A stretch of DNA of 64,000 nt, taken from Tethya wilhelma. Lineage: Eukaryota > Porifera > Demospongiae > Tethyida > Tethyidae. Position 1 is the stretch's first letter, and every line of letters starts with the position of its first letter. The stretch is taken from assembly GCA_964030475.1 (NCBI GenBank), contig CAXIPT010000001.1, forward strand, positions 18,067,178-18,131,177. The letters are read 5' to 3'. Below, in pieces: positions 32,172 to 45,900 of the stretch. The notes beneath the pieces were generated by a model. It was not told the origin of the DNA, did no database searches, and saw nothing but the letters and a program-made list of their open reading frames with translations. The translations under genes were made by a program, and so were the position numbers.

Positions 32172-35100
32172 TCACACCACCTCCCACGACTGATCCAGCA
32201 CGACCATACTCTGTTCAAAATCATCCTGCTCCACCAACTGCTTCTCTGAAACTGGCAGCACCTTACACTCCTGTTTCCACACCTTCCCCTTCCTGTCCAA
32301 CACCCACAGATCCCCCAATGCTCCTGTCGTTATCTTCTCATAATCTCCCGGCATTCTCCGCCAATAGTTCCCCTGGACATTGTTCTGTGTGATGCCATAG
32401 CGACACAGGAGCTCTCCACTTGGAGTGAGAGCGTAGACCTTGTCGTTGGTGGCACACACCTCCTTGACTTGCTGCTGGGGGATCAGCTCCCATCTCCTGC
32501 CGATGGGAAAATCTTGAGTCACTCCAACTCGCACGTACACATTGTGGTTATCGTCACAGGCCCACACCAGCCAGTCGTCAGGATTCACAGCAATTCGACT
32601 CAATGGTTTCGTGTTATCTTCAACTGCAACCCAGGCCGGTGCCATTCCCGTTCCAGGTTCTCGTGCATGTACTCCAAATCTGAAATGAGGGACTCCAAAA
32701 CTATCAATGGCCCAAACAGACTTCTTTCCACAGACCACCTGACGAAGTTTCCTCTCGTGAAGCTGAGTGCTCAGCTCAATGTAGTCGAAAGATATTCCAT
32801 CGGGAAACTCCTTGCTGAGACCTTGTCTGGACCAGATCATGTCACGCGAGACAACCCACATGCACGCTGGAGAGGCAGAGATGAGTTCCACCTTGGAGGG
32901 ACACTCGATTCGTTTCATCTTCTCTCCGGGAGAGAGACAGTAGAGGTCACCGTCATCCCTCACCAGCCACAGGGCACTGGAGCCAGCTGCAATGTGGGTC
33001 CACGTGATGAACTGGAAGAGATCGTTCTTACAGACAGTGGTGTAGTGATAGCCGGTGGCCGACCTCCAGCAGGCATGGAGCTTGTTTCCTCCTTCCAGCA
33101 CCACCACACCAGCGTTGGATGAGGCCGAGACGGTGACTAGCTTGTTGTGACTGAGACCGGGCAGGTTGGTCACTAGGGAGGAGACGGAGGCAAGGACGTG
33201 ACTCCCTTCGGAGCTCATGACTTGCCAAAGAGAGTTGTACGGCGAGGAGGGGTGAGTGAGAGCATTGATCTTCACCTCCCACCATGGACCCTTCCCGTTG
33301 GGCTTACCCGGGGACACTCCACAACGAAAGCCAATGGATCCGTCATGATTGATACACCACACTACCCCAGTCTTGGTGATACTGATGGCCGAGAGGCGCG
33401 GTGCCTTCACGTCGACCCACTTCTTACCACTAGGAGACCATGAATTGATTCCGTCCCGAATGAACACTTTACCAGCACTGTTGAGAGCCCAGACTATCCC
33501 TTGACAGCAACTAACATACGTGAATCCATCACTGAAGCTGACTTCCTGCCACACCCTACCTCCTGGGTTGCTCTCGGTGACGTCCTTACGAAAGAGCATC
33601 CTTCCGTCAGTCGTCACCACCCAGACTCCATTCTCGTCCACAGAGAGGTGCTTGATCTTGTGACTAAGCGAAGATCCCTTGGTGTTGTTTCTCCACGTAC
33701 TCCCAGCCTGGTTCAATCCGATCCCGAGTCTGACGTAGGCATTCTGTCGGTAGAGACCCCACACCACGTGGCCTGAGGGAGAGGAGGAAATGAGCTGCAT
33801 TGCCTTCTTGATGTTCTGCCAGTCCTTTCCTTTGCTCTCGATCGAAGTGCAGAAGACGTTTGATCTTGAATCGACCACCCAGAGAAGCATGTCTGAGAGG
33901 CACACACACTGGAGGTGGTAGCGGCTGGGGTGGGGGATGGGGACCCAGATGTCGGAACTTTGATTGGATGATTCTTTATCGCTTGTGGCCATACCATACG
34001 TCTCTTCTTCTTCAGCTGCCTCTGCTAACACATTTATCTTCTTGGGGCGAGCCGGGAGGGAGGCAACGCCAGGCATGAGGGGGTCTTTGTCGGGTTTATT
34101 CCTGTCTTTGATGAGAGCACCACAAAGCTGATAAAAGTCAGGCTCAACTTGTGACTCATCTAACTCAGAGGGACTGTCTCGAGATGAATCAGAGTCTTCG
34201 AAAAGAGCTTCTTGTTTTTCTTCTATTTGTTTTGACCTGTGGTCTTCGTGTTTCTGCCGTTCCTTCTGTCTGTCCCACGCACCGATGGAAACTTGTGGTG
34301 TCTGGGAGAGATGGCTCTGTTGAACAGCCTCAGGTGAGCTGGAGTAGCGAGCGTGAGCTAGACCCTCCTCTTGAGGGTATTCATCACTCTGTAGAGGATC
34401 AAAAGGTGCATCCTGTAGAGTAGCAGACAACGATCGTCGTTTTCTGAGTTTTGCAGCTAGATTTTTTGGTCGTTTTTCATTCATGGTGAGACACTCTCTC
34501 TTGAATGTGGGAGATGGGTCTTCACCACTCCCTCCAGCACCAAAGACATCATCAGAATCATGGTAGAGAGGATTATCGTCTTCAAAAGGACTCTGTATGA
34601 TTCTCTCAGTTGAAGAGCTGCCTTCTCCAAAATGGTGGTACTCAAGAGATGTGTGTGCAAAGGCATCATCAATGGCCTCCTCCAGTGGTGGATGCTCCTG
34701 GGTGGTCAACTCCTCGCTAGTAGCATACTCCTGGGTGGTCAATTCCTTGCTGGTAGTGTGTTCCTGGTTCTCCTTGGTAGTAGAGTGTTCTTGTTCTTCT
34801 TCACTGGTAATATGCTTCTGGTTGGTCAACTTGTCACTCATAGTGTGTTCCTGTTTGATAAACTCCTCACCAGTAGCACCTTCCTGTTTGGTCAACTCCT
34901 CACTGGTAGTGCACTCTCTGTTTGACTCTTGTCCTTCACTGGTTGCGATATACTTCCCTATCTCTTCTATGGGCAGTGGCTGACCACTCTCACACTCTCT
35001 CTCTATCTTAATGTGTGCTACAGAGGAGCTGTCCTGTTCTGGTTCTGTTACAGCAAGATTCTCTGGTTCTACGACGACTGGAGGATCAGTTTGTGAACTG

Positions 35101-36984
35101 GTCAAACAAGCTACAGCATTACTAGTTGGTTCATTGGGACTTGGACTAACTGCTGTGGTATCGACATGTTCTTCATGGATTGTGGACACAGATCTCTCTC
35201 TCCTCTCTTCAACCTCTGCTTGCTGTTTCTTCCCGAATGCGACCAGTTTGTCTTCTTGTTCCTGTGTGAACACCAGTAGGGGGTTGGTGGGTGTGGTTGT
35301 TGTAGGGAGAGATATAGGTGTGTCCTCAATATTCTGATCATCAGCAATGTCGTTGAGTTGCTCCAAAGATACTGACTTGGAACCTGTAAATGTTATGTAG
35401 GAAAAAGATGGCAATAATTTTCGTATTAGACATTCTAAACAATGCACACCAGTAGTCTATACATGTACTTACTGTGTGCAGAAGAAATTTTCTTTGCCTT
35501 TCTCTTTTTCTTTTTCTTGCGATTATGTGGGCGGGGACTAGATGTCACCGTGGCAACAACATCGTCCTCGTCCTGCATCTGAGCCATTCGTAGTCGTCTC
35601 TCTTGCTCCTCTCGGTCCAATCGAGGCTGGACTGAGAGGCTAGGGGAGGGGACAGGACTGGCCTGGCGCTCTGGGGTGGGGACAGATGGGGGGTGGAGTT
35701 CACTGGCAGTGGCTTCATCTTTGTCTGTGGCAGTCGTTGAGCTCTGTTGGGTCACTCCAGAAAGAAGGCCTGCTAGCTTGCCAAACTTTGGCTTCAAGAG
35801 TTCCTTGAATTCCTTGAGGTCTTCTTTGACCTGGTTGAGAGGGAGGGGGATGGCCAGCGCTGGTTTGGGAGGGTCTTGGGCAGTTGCAGCTGCTGTTGAC
35901 GAGGAGGAGCCACTGTCCTCGTGTGATTTGTTCACAGTCTCTTGTGACTTGCTTGCGTCACTCAGCGTTGATTCTGGTGTTTCCTCTTTGAGTTCCTGGC
36001 CACTCCTCTCTTCACTCCGATCACGATCACCAGGTGGCTGTGTCTCTTCCACCACCACCCAGCTCTTCCTCTCCTGTGGTGGCTCAGCTTGTGGTTCAGG
36101 TTGGTCATCTTTCTCATCATTCTGTGATTCCTGAACGTCTTTCTCTTCCTCCTTCTTGTCTGTTTCTGTTTCTTGATCTCTCCTCTCAGGAGCAGTGCTA
36201 GTGGGGTCACCACCATCAGGTGTGTCCTCTCCCCTCACGCCATTCACTGCGACATCTTTAGCACCACTGCCAACCTCATCATTCTCTAGCTCTGTGACTT
36301 CATCCAACAGCTCCCTGCTACCGTAGAGTGGAGTGCCACTGCCTATCTTGTAGTCACTGATGTGGAAGCTGAGTCTTGAGGGAAGCAACACCTTGCCTTT
36401 TGACAGAGACGGATGTATGGCTATTCTGATGATTGGTTTAGCTGCCTTGGTAGCAAGGAGATACACATACACTCCTGTCGTGGCGAGAGAGGTGATGGGG
36501 AACTCTAAAGAGAGCACACCCACTATTTCTCCTCCTTCAGGATCGAGGACAAAGAGAGTGTCTTCGCAATAAGTGACAATGAACTGGTCGCCGACCCACG
36601 GATGGAGCTGTGAGAACTGCCACGCCTTGTTGTACCGTGCTGCCAATGGGGACCAGCTCTTGAGAGGGACAGAGGGAAGGTGTCTCGTTGAGAGGGCCTC
36701 TTTGAATGCCACAGTGTGGGTCACCTAGAGGTATGGAGGCATTGTGGGTAAAGAGCACAATACACAATGGAAGTCAATACCATTTTAGTACAGGCATGTG
36801 TGTGTAACTGTAAAGAATATAATACCTTTTGTGTGTGTGGATCAATAGTGATTGGCTAATAGGGAACCATGCATTCACTACACTGTGGTGTTGTCTCTAG
36901 TGTATATCTACTACAGTACTAGCCTCTGTATATACCAGTGTTATCATAGTTTACAGTCGGCAACTGATAGAATCACTAAAACTG

Positions 36985-37024
<40 letters not shown>

Positions 37025-37662
37025 CTTTCCATCGCTGTCAGCTGCCCATAGTCTAAGCCCAGGACGGGAAAGATAAGCCTTCTGTCCCTCGTGGACCAGA
37101 CAGCTGCCATAAGGACCCGGCTTGCGATCCTTTCTCCCAACTTGGTCTAGCTTGTGTGTCTTTGTGTCCAACACAAGGGCTCTCTCCATCGTTGAGACGA
37201 GCAGGGTCTCCCCACTGGACGACAGTTGGATCACATGACTGCCGTAGTTCTCAGGCAGGGGAACATGTGACATGTCACCATCAACAAAACGCAGTCTGAA
37301 TTGTATGACTCTGCCCGACGTGAAGCCACAGTAGAGGTTGTCACCATTGTTGCCCCACTCCAGGGTGCTCACGGGGGTGTGGCCTTTCTCCTGTACCCGC
37401 CATTTTGTGGCCTGAGCAATAGAATGTTGTCACAATGGAATCAAGTTAGGCATCAATAACACAGAGAGTATTACTAAAGTTCTCATCTAGTGTATTACAT
37501 AGCTAACAGGTGTGTCATCAAAGCAAACAGAAACACACTTTTGTTTGTGGTAGTCTCACAATTTACCCCCAGACCTTAGCTTCCCCAGCTGGGTCTCAAG
37601 GAGAGTGGGGAATGTAGTATAGTTTACTAATTTCAAGAGGGTAGTTTTTGGGAGAGTTATGT

Positions 37663-37705
<43 letters not shown>

Positions 37706-39230
37706 GACTCACCACTGCTCTGGATATTCTCTCTATTCTCACATATCCATTGTTGGTGCCATAGGCCAGGCAGTCTCTGAAGGGGTTCAACTTCACCACA
37801 GTGATATTTGATCCTTTGAACTCCTGTAAGTCATGAATAATTCATGAGAAAGTGATTGAACAAAATACCAAAAGTGCAATGAGCGATATACATTCTACAG
37901 TTAGTAATACAACTTTCACAAATCACTGAAACAACTCATTCGTATGGTGTGTGCCTAGAGCTTGATAAATCTGTAACAATTCTTATCCTTGCAATATTAC
38001 AAGGAACAAGAAAGAAGTCTTAAAATGGTCCCAACAAGCACTCCTCCTTGCCATTGTGTGTACCAGTACCAGAGATGTTGTGTTGGATGTAGCCATGTAG
38101 TGTCCTTGAACAAGAGATATGTGATTGATTGGTGTTCACACAACATGGCACTCTTTGGGAGAGGAATGTGAGGACATCACAACTACACACCTTTTGAACA
38201 CGACACATCTTTGCACAACACCACATCTTCACCAAACATGCACCTTATGCTCTACCTACAACTACAATGTACGTACCACAGAGACTAATGCATTGGGAAC
38301 TGATAGATGCACTGGGCTGGAGCAGAGAGTCAGATTGAAGAGTACTATCAAAATTAATGTGAAATAACTTCCCCCTCAAAAACCTATCTATCACTGATCT
38401 AAAACACACTGATAGTGTTGATGTTTTATAAAGGAAGGCTCTCCTTTACAGCTAGTAAAGAACCACTAGCACCAGCTATGTTACAGAGCGTTGATAATGA
38501 ACACATGACACATGCTCAGTTTGTTCTCATGACAGTGAACTAACAATGGAAATATGGCATTTCAGAGTTCAGTTGAATCACCCTATTGAGGAGGGATTTG
38601 CTGCATACTAAAGCAACACATCGAGTTGCACGCTCCCTACAATAAGCCCAGCCCACCCTTCCCACTTCCTGTGTACAGGACTAATCCCACGTGTGACGCT
38701 TCAATCCTGAATTTTACGTAACCTGGTCGATGTAATGAGTAGGGGTGCTTGGGAATGTACAATAAAATATCAAAAATCGATTACAATCAATTTAGCTACT
38801 TATCCGGAATGTTGAACTTTAATTTGTTAAACATGTTCAGGTTCTCCACATCACAGTAGTACTACCAGCAACAGTTGCAATGAGAGCACTAGGACATACA
38901 GGGCCACTTGAGTCACTTACACTGAACTCCCTGAGCAGTCTTCCTGTGTGCAGGTCCACCACCCACACATAGCCCTGCATTGAGCCCACCACCAGGTACT
39001 GCTGAGAGGCATCCAGACAGGAGTAGGCCACCTGCTGCCGCCAGAGACCTACCTCTGTCGGAACACAGCTGAGAAGAGCATCAGACAGAGGGTGACTCTC
39101 TGATATCACTCCGTCTTCTCCAATTACTGGGCACACACACATAGACACAGACAGAGAGAGGACATTATGAGATGATTCATCACTCTACGACCACACAGGA
39201 CAGCAACTAAGTGCATCTCTTACCTGCCAT
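32172..39230 (-). CDS. TECPR2: Tectonin beta-propeller repeat protein 2
   Basis: Six exons: 39230-39224, 39126-38921, 37823-37713, 37411-37025, 36724-35473, 35383-32172, giving 1724 aa (human 1411). The N-terminal about 330 aa form a WD40 propeller ('YLVVGSMQGYVWVVDLHTGR', 'CLAYGTNNGYVRI'). A long acidic low-complexity middle follows, including a run of T-x-EELT-x-QE repeats (plus 34705-34915). The C-terminal third carries Trp-rich tectonin repeats ('SNQSSDIWVPIPHP', 'NGVWVVTTDGRMLFRKDV', 'VWAIDSFGVPHFRFGV'). The protein ends 'DQSWEVV', a LIR-type motif like the one through which human TECPR2 binds ATG8/LC3 proteins. TECPR2 acts at ER exit sites and in autophagy. The seven-base first exon is set by phase. 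Divergent from ROCO-A. Confidence 0.9.
36988..37021 (-). repeat. (GT)n after TECPR2 donor site
   Basis: Plus-strand CA array; in the transcript it follows the AAG|GTCTGTGT donor directly. Confidence 0.85.
37667..37704. repeat. (GT)n microsatellite in TECPR2 intron
   Basis: A simple array beginning about 8 bp inside the intron after the exon ending at 37713. Confidence 0.85.
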
Positions 39231-39483
39231 GCTTGCTACCTATAAAATCGAGCCATTCACTGCACTGGCTTCAATACAATAAGGTGGGCGTGGTGACCTC
39301 ATCACATGATCTTCATTATGTGTGTCGTATGGCTTCATGACCTGCGAACATAGCTTGAAAAAAATAGGAGCTGAGTTTGAAGTTTTTCTAGCTAATCGCA
39401 TTGACGTAAGGACAAGTGAAAACGACCTTTCTCCTGAAGAAAGAGGTGATTGACTAACAAACTAGTCGGGAGGCTAACCCAAC
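39231..39483. promoter_or_regulatory. Divergent promoter TECPR2/ROCO-A
   Basis: 253 bp separate the opposite ATGs. No strong known motif seen. Promoter role is inferred from position. Confidence 0.45.
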
Positions 39484-39942
39484 ATGGCTGATCGCAAGTC
39501 TGGGTTCCTCCACGATGACTCCAGGTTGCACAAACTCTGCCATGATGGCAACATGAAGAAGATCATGAAATTTGTGGACACCATTCCTATCGCTGAGCTA
39601 GCTGACAAGCTCGCCAACAGGAAAGGTGTGTTCGGCTACACGCCACTTCACGAGGCGGTGGCCAGCGGGAAGAGCGAAGTGCTCGATTACCTGTTGGGCA
39701 AGACGAAAAACGCCCATGTAAATTGCAGAGCCAACAGTGGATATACCCCTCTCCACCTGGCAGCCAGCAGTGGGCACAGAGAGTGCGTGAAGACGCTGCT
39801 AAGACATGGAGCTGATATAAGTATCACAGATGAGTACAACAAGACACCGAAACAGACAGCAGAACTAAGTTCAAAGGGAAGCATAGTACGCCTGCTCAAA
39901 AGTGAAGGTATTTGCTTATCAAGTAATTCGTAATAATAATAA

Positions 39943-39974
<32 letters not shown>

Positions 39975-42900
39975 CGCAGTGTATTAAAATGTCCTTTTAC
40001 ACTAGATTGAGTATTACATCCTTACTGACCACGTACTGTGTAGCTTCATGATAATGGTTGAGGGTGACTCCCTGTGTTTAATTGGGAGGTATGGCTGGAA
40101 TGACAGTGCACTTTATAAGCCTGTTGTATGTGTCATTGTACAGTGTTCCTAGTGAGTACTTATTGGGTCCATGTTTGTTTGTGTGTGTACACATAAAGGG
40201 TACTGCTCCACAACTATCCCTTGTCTCAAGGTGTTTCCCAAAGGGTGATTGATTGATGACAGAAAAATCCCCCAAATTCTTTAAACTACCTTTTCACCTA
40301 TTACCCAATTTTTTGTGTGTGTGATTTAGAAATCATCAAAGAGGTTGAAACTGATGGTGACAAGTTGACTGAGCTACTTCGAAATGGAGCTGATCAACTT
40401 GAACCCAACTGCCTAAACAGAGCACTCCTGGCTGCTACAAGGAGAGACAACCATTACAACATTGGTAAGCTGATTGTCAAGGGAGCCACTAATCTCGAAG
40501 AGTGTCTGAAGATTGCAAAAGAAGAAAAGAAGCCTCATGCGCGTGCCATGATTCTCCTTGTCAAAGCTGCACAGACGGGAAACAAGGCCATTGTTCAGAA
40601 ACTGTTTGGAGAAACAGCTGTTGGTCTTGAAAACCCACGTGATTATTCTGACGATGGATTCAGTGATGTTCAAAAAGGAGTGCTGAGTGGAAAAGTATCC
40701 ACAGTCGTACCAATCGAAATAGCTCGAAGAAATGGCCAAGCAGCAGTGCGTGAAGAACTGTTGCTGAAGACTGATGTAAATCAAGAAGAGGGCTACGTTT
40801 ACTGGCATGGCCTGCGATTGCTTCATCTAGACATCTCCTGGCTTAGGAAGATCCACTGGGTCAAGAAGCTGCGACTGGCAAGGAATGGTTTCAAAAACCT
40901 ACCTCCTGAGATGGGAACCTACTTAAAACAGGTGTGTGTTTGTGTGTGAAGGGTGTTGGCTTGTGTAGCAGTTGCATGTGTATTTTTCAAGTTTCCTGTC
41001 TTGCTGTTAATGTTTGGTTAAACATTGATGGCTATATATACCGACATGTGGTCACTTGTTTGCAATTTCAAGTGTTCCAAGCAAATTAGTTTCAATATCT
41101 CATGCATACACAAATATTACAGGTAGTGAAAATAGACCTGCAACACAACGAGCTAGCAACCATTCCACGATGCCTACTTGAGTTGCCCAGTCTTGGGGAG
41201 CTCAACCTCTCTCACAACAAGCTTGTGGAACTACCTGATGTTCCTGAATGGTCGGCTTGCCTCACTGTGCTTGACCTTTCTTACAATATGCTTTCCACGA
41301 TGCCTCTCAATGCCGTGGCACCAGCCCTCAGGTCCCTCAATCTGAGCAACAACCAGTTTCGTCTAGTGCCTCTTTGTGTCTGCTCCTTCACAACACTGCA
41401 CTCTCTCAATCTGGCTGACAATCCTGATATCCTGACCCTTCCAGCCGAAATGGGCAGGCTTTCTTATCTCACACGACTCAACCTCACTAACCTCAAGGAC
41501 CTCAATGATCCACCGAAAAACCTCCAGAGAGATCCTCGAGATTGCATCCGTTACCTCAACAGCAAGCTACGCTGTGCCAAAGGTTTCTTCAAGATGAAGT
41601 TGATGCTTGTCGGCTGTGCAGATCGAGGAAAGACCACACTTGTTGCTCGACTACAAGGTAAAGATTGTGGAAACGAGTCCACTGTTGGAGTTGATGTCAG
41701 TGAGTGGTGGTTCAAACCCACATTGGGACGAAAACAGTTCCATTTCAGTATCTGGGATTTCGGAGGCCAAGAAGAGTACTATGCCACACATCAGTGCTTT
41801 CTTTCTCAGCGCTCCCTTTACCTGCTGCTCTTTAACCTCACTCATGGTGATAAAGGCATCCAGGAATTGAAGCCATGGCTCAACAACATAGCTTTACGTG
41901 CTCCTCGTTCATGTGTCATAATCATTGGCACACATCTTGATGAGATTGAAGAAGAACAAAGAGAAGAAGTGGATGCTTTGCTACAAAGGGTCGGAAGTCT
42001 AGCTCAGTCCTACAACCACAAGCTTCAAATTGTCGAGGTGATGCCTGTCGGTCTGAAGAAATGTATTGAAAACATCGGTCTCCTAAAAGAAGCTATCTAT
42101 AACCACGCGGCCAACTACAAGACAAGAGGAGGCCAGCTCATCATGGGACAAAAGATTCCTGCCAGCTATCATGCTCTAGATAAGCAGTTGGAGACAGTTC
42201 AGGGAGAGGTGAGACGTGGACTTCGAGAACCGGTCATGCATGCAGAAGAATTCAAGACGATGGTACAGCAGATGTCCCTTGCCGACATTCAGGATGATGA
42301 AGAGCTCAAGACGGCCACTCTCTTCTTGACAGACGTGGGATCTCTGCTTCATTACGACGATCGTGGACACAATCTTCACGAGCTGTATTTTATCGATCCC
42401 CGCTGGCTGTGTGACATGATGTCCAAAGTGGTGACCATCAAAGAGAGAAACCCTTTTGTTAGAAAAGGTATTTTGAACAGCAAGGATATTCCGATGCTGT
42501 TTAAAGATGATCGTTTCCCTTGGCAATATTCTGAGCAGTATTTCAGTCTTCTTGATCGTTTTGAAATAGCTCTCCCTCTTGACAACAGGAGGCTTCTCAT
42601 CCCATCAATGCTGCCTGACGAAAGGCCACGGGGTTTTCCAGATGAGAATCCAGACAACAAGAAGCCTGTTTATTCCCGTTTTATCATGTTCAGTTCAGCT
42701 GCCACTCCTCCTGGTTTCTGGAGTCGTCTTCTCTCCAGAATCATGCACTCGGTGCCGCAAGTGTGCTTCGCTCTTGACAAAATCATCCCACCAAATCTTG
42801 AACTGGAGTCTCCATTAGTAACCAATGGTGTTGATCTCAGTTTCAGTATGAGTAGACCTTACACCCCGGGATCAGACAAGGAGAGCAGTATGGCTTACAG

Positions 42901-45900
42901 TATGCCAGGACCATCAAGTATGGGACCCATGAGTATGGGACCACTCACCATGGGGCCATCAAATATGGGTCCACCCAGCGTTGGCCCATCAACCATGGGA
43001 CCCTCTAGCATGGGCCCAGCCGGTGTGAGACCTATGAGCATGCCTAGTGCTAGTGGCGACTTCAATGACTCTGATATTGGTACCAGTCTGGGATCGAGCG
43101 TTGCTACAACTGCTTATACCATGCCTGAAACTCCATCTACAGATACGACTACTCTTGATTCCCCGCTGACCAATGGTACTCCGTCATCCCTTCCCAACAT
43201 CAGTGGTCCGATGCCTTTCATCCACTCCACCCCCAGCTCAACGGTCGATGCCCCACATTTCCTTCCCAACTTTCCAGAGTCCCTTCCTCTTCACATTACT
43301 GACTCATATGATGTCAAAGATATCCAGTTGGAGTACTGGCGCACAGGTCTACACTACCAAGATCCTGAGATCATGTTTAGAATTGAGTCGCTCTCAGGAA
43401 GCAAAAAGTTCCACAAGGAAAACAAGGAAGGTGTGCTAATTGTAGCATCACCTAACAATGCTGGAAAGAAGATTATCGGTCAGCTTGTCGATCTTGCTGT
43501 GACTCTGGTCAATGAATGGTATCCTGGTCTTATGGAAACTACTCATGCCTCCTCCTCTGGCTTGGAGCAGAAGGTACCCTGCTTTGAATGTGTAAAGGAA
43601 GCTCGACCCAGACCCTTCGAGTTTAAAGTGGAGCAGTGTCTGTCAGTCATCACCAGAAGTGAAACTACCATTCAATGTGGCTACTTCAGAGGAGATAAGG
43701 CACCCCAGAATCACACAGTTGCACTAACCGATATTGTCCCAGATCTCCTTCTCCAGGACATTGACCCAGAGTTCCTACTTCAAGACGAAGACATCATTTA
43801 TGAAGAAAATGATGCCTCTCTCCTTGGCAAAGGTGGCTACGGAAAGGTGTACCGAGGAAAGTGTCAGGGAAAATCTGTAGCCATCAAGAAGTACCTAACA
43901 AGGAATGAAGAAGCCTTTTCCGAGTTGCGTTCTGAGGCCAAGCTATTACAGCAGTCTCATCACCCCTGTCTTGTGTGCCTGGTTGGTGTCTGTGTCCACC
44001 CAATCATGGCCATTGTGCTGGAAGAAGCTCCTCTCAAGTCTCTCGAGTTCCCCATTCTCAAGAAGAAAATTCCTGTACATCGTCTGACGATCTTTAGGAT
44101 CACAGCGGAAACAGCTGCAGCCATCCGCTTCCTTCACCAGAAAGGAATCATCTTCCGTGATTTGAAAGCTGCCAATGTCCTCCTGTGGACACTCGATCCT
44201 GATTCCCTGTGCCATTGCAAGCTTGCCGATTTTGGTATTGCCACATACCTTGCTCCAGTTGGTGCCAGGGGGTTACAAGGAACCAAGGGGTTCATTGCAC
44301 CTGAGGTATTGCACATCGGCAAGAGAAAACAACGATCTGTGTACGACCACAAGGCAGACGTCTTCTCCTTTGGAATGTTCCTCTACCAACTGATTGCAAG
44401 GAGACATCCTTATCACGATATTCCTCCTCACAGAATAGACGTAGCAGTAGAATCGAAAGAACGACCTCGCCTTCAAGATGTTGATGTATCTCGTACTGGC
44501 TACCATTATCTCACTCAGCTCATGAAGAAGTGTTGGGAAGATAACCCAAAACATCGTCCAGACACTAGTGAGATTATCAAGACCGTCTGTCTCTCCACAA
44601 TGCAGTCAGTTATGTGTGTTGCTCCAGTCAAGAGTAAGCTATCGCTACGACGAGCCATTGCCATCACTCCCACTAACTTCACTCAGGCTGGCAAACCACA
44701 ACAGCTCAACAGTGAACTGTGGGTTGTCTGTGATGGTGCAGAGGGTGCAGAAGTCAACATGTACAACACTCACACCATGGTGAAAGTCAACAAGAATTTC
44801 ATCAAAGACAACCAGATTCAGTGTATAGCCTTGTGTGGTGATCATGTGTGGGTGGGATCCAGAGCTGGCATTGACTACGGAGTCATTGATATCTTCAGTA
44901 TAACCAACAGAGACCTCGTCCATAACATCAGGATGCGTGAGAATTCTGTATCCTGTATCACAAGTACAGAGAAGTCAGTCTACCTCGGTACCTTAGAAGG
45001 CTACTGCTTCTGTTTCATCAACGACATAGCAAAAGTTCGAGCCAATTACAAGCCGAGATACAAGTATGTTTCAGAGCATGCTGTTGATGGAATCGCCACA
45101 ACTCAGCAATGTGTCTGGGTTTCCCACACCAAGTACATCTACTTTCTCAACTTTGACAATCTCTCCCTTGAGGGATCAATCCATCGTGACCAGCGAGAAC
45201 GAGATGCATTTGTTGGCCAGCTCTCACCCTCTCCAAATGGAAACATCATTTGGAGTGCTCATTTGGGTGGCACTATCCTCACAGCATGGGACGCACATCA
45301 AAAGACACACTCCTTTGATGTCAATGTTTCTGACCACCTCAAAGAAATCTACAAGAATGCTTCTGAGAAAGACATGGTCATCACTGCAATGACCCCTGCC
45401 CTTGACTGTGTGTGGGTTGGCATGGCAACAGGACACATCATGGTGTTCCATCAGAATGAGCTGCTCTCTTGGTATCATCCGTACACTGAGTACATTCGCT
45501 TCCTGACATGCATCCCTTACAGTGGACCATGTGAGATGGAGCAGAGCATCGTAGCCAGTGGAGCCAAAGGTTTCCAGTCCATGATTGAGAACATGGGTCA
45601 AGATTATGAGAAGGTCGATGATAAAGGTAACACCTTGGACAAGTCTGGCATTGTTGTGATGTGGGAAGCGTACGACTCAAAGACCATGAGACAGATCAAA
45701 CTGATCGAAAGCAAGACTCCTGGATGTTTCGACAACCACGACAGTGTGCGTAAAATGATCTCCAATGGAGAGTTCAAAGATGGCACACATATTTCTAAGC
45801 AAAAGGCAGCAGAAACACCATACTCACCCGATTTGGAAGCCCGTCCAAGCCTGGATGTGAGCTATTCTGTGAGTTTGAGTGAACCCCTGGCTGAGAATCT

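Noticed and set aside
38020..38367. Short overlapping frames in the large TECPR2 intron
   Set aside because: Short, on both strands, low-complexity; no exon signals that fit the TECPR2 phase.
42176..45786. Many antisense frames across ROCO-A (and across ROCO-B and ROCO-C)
   Set aside because: They mirror conserved coding sequence in the other strand, recur in each paralogue because the DNA is similar, and have no independent signals.
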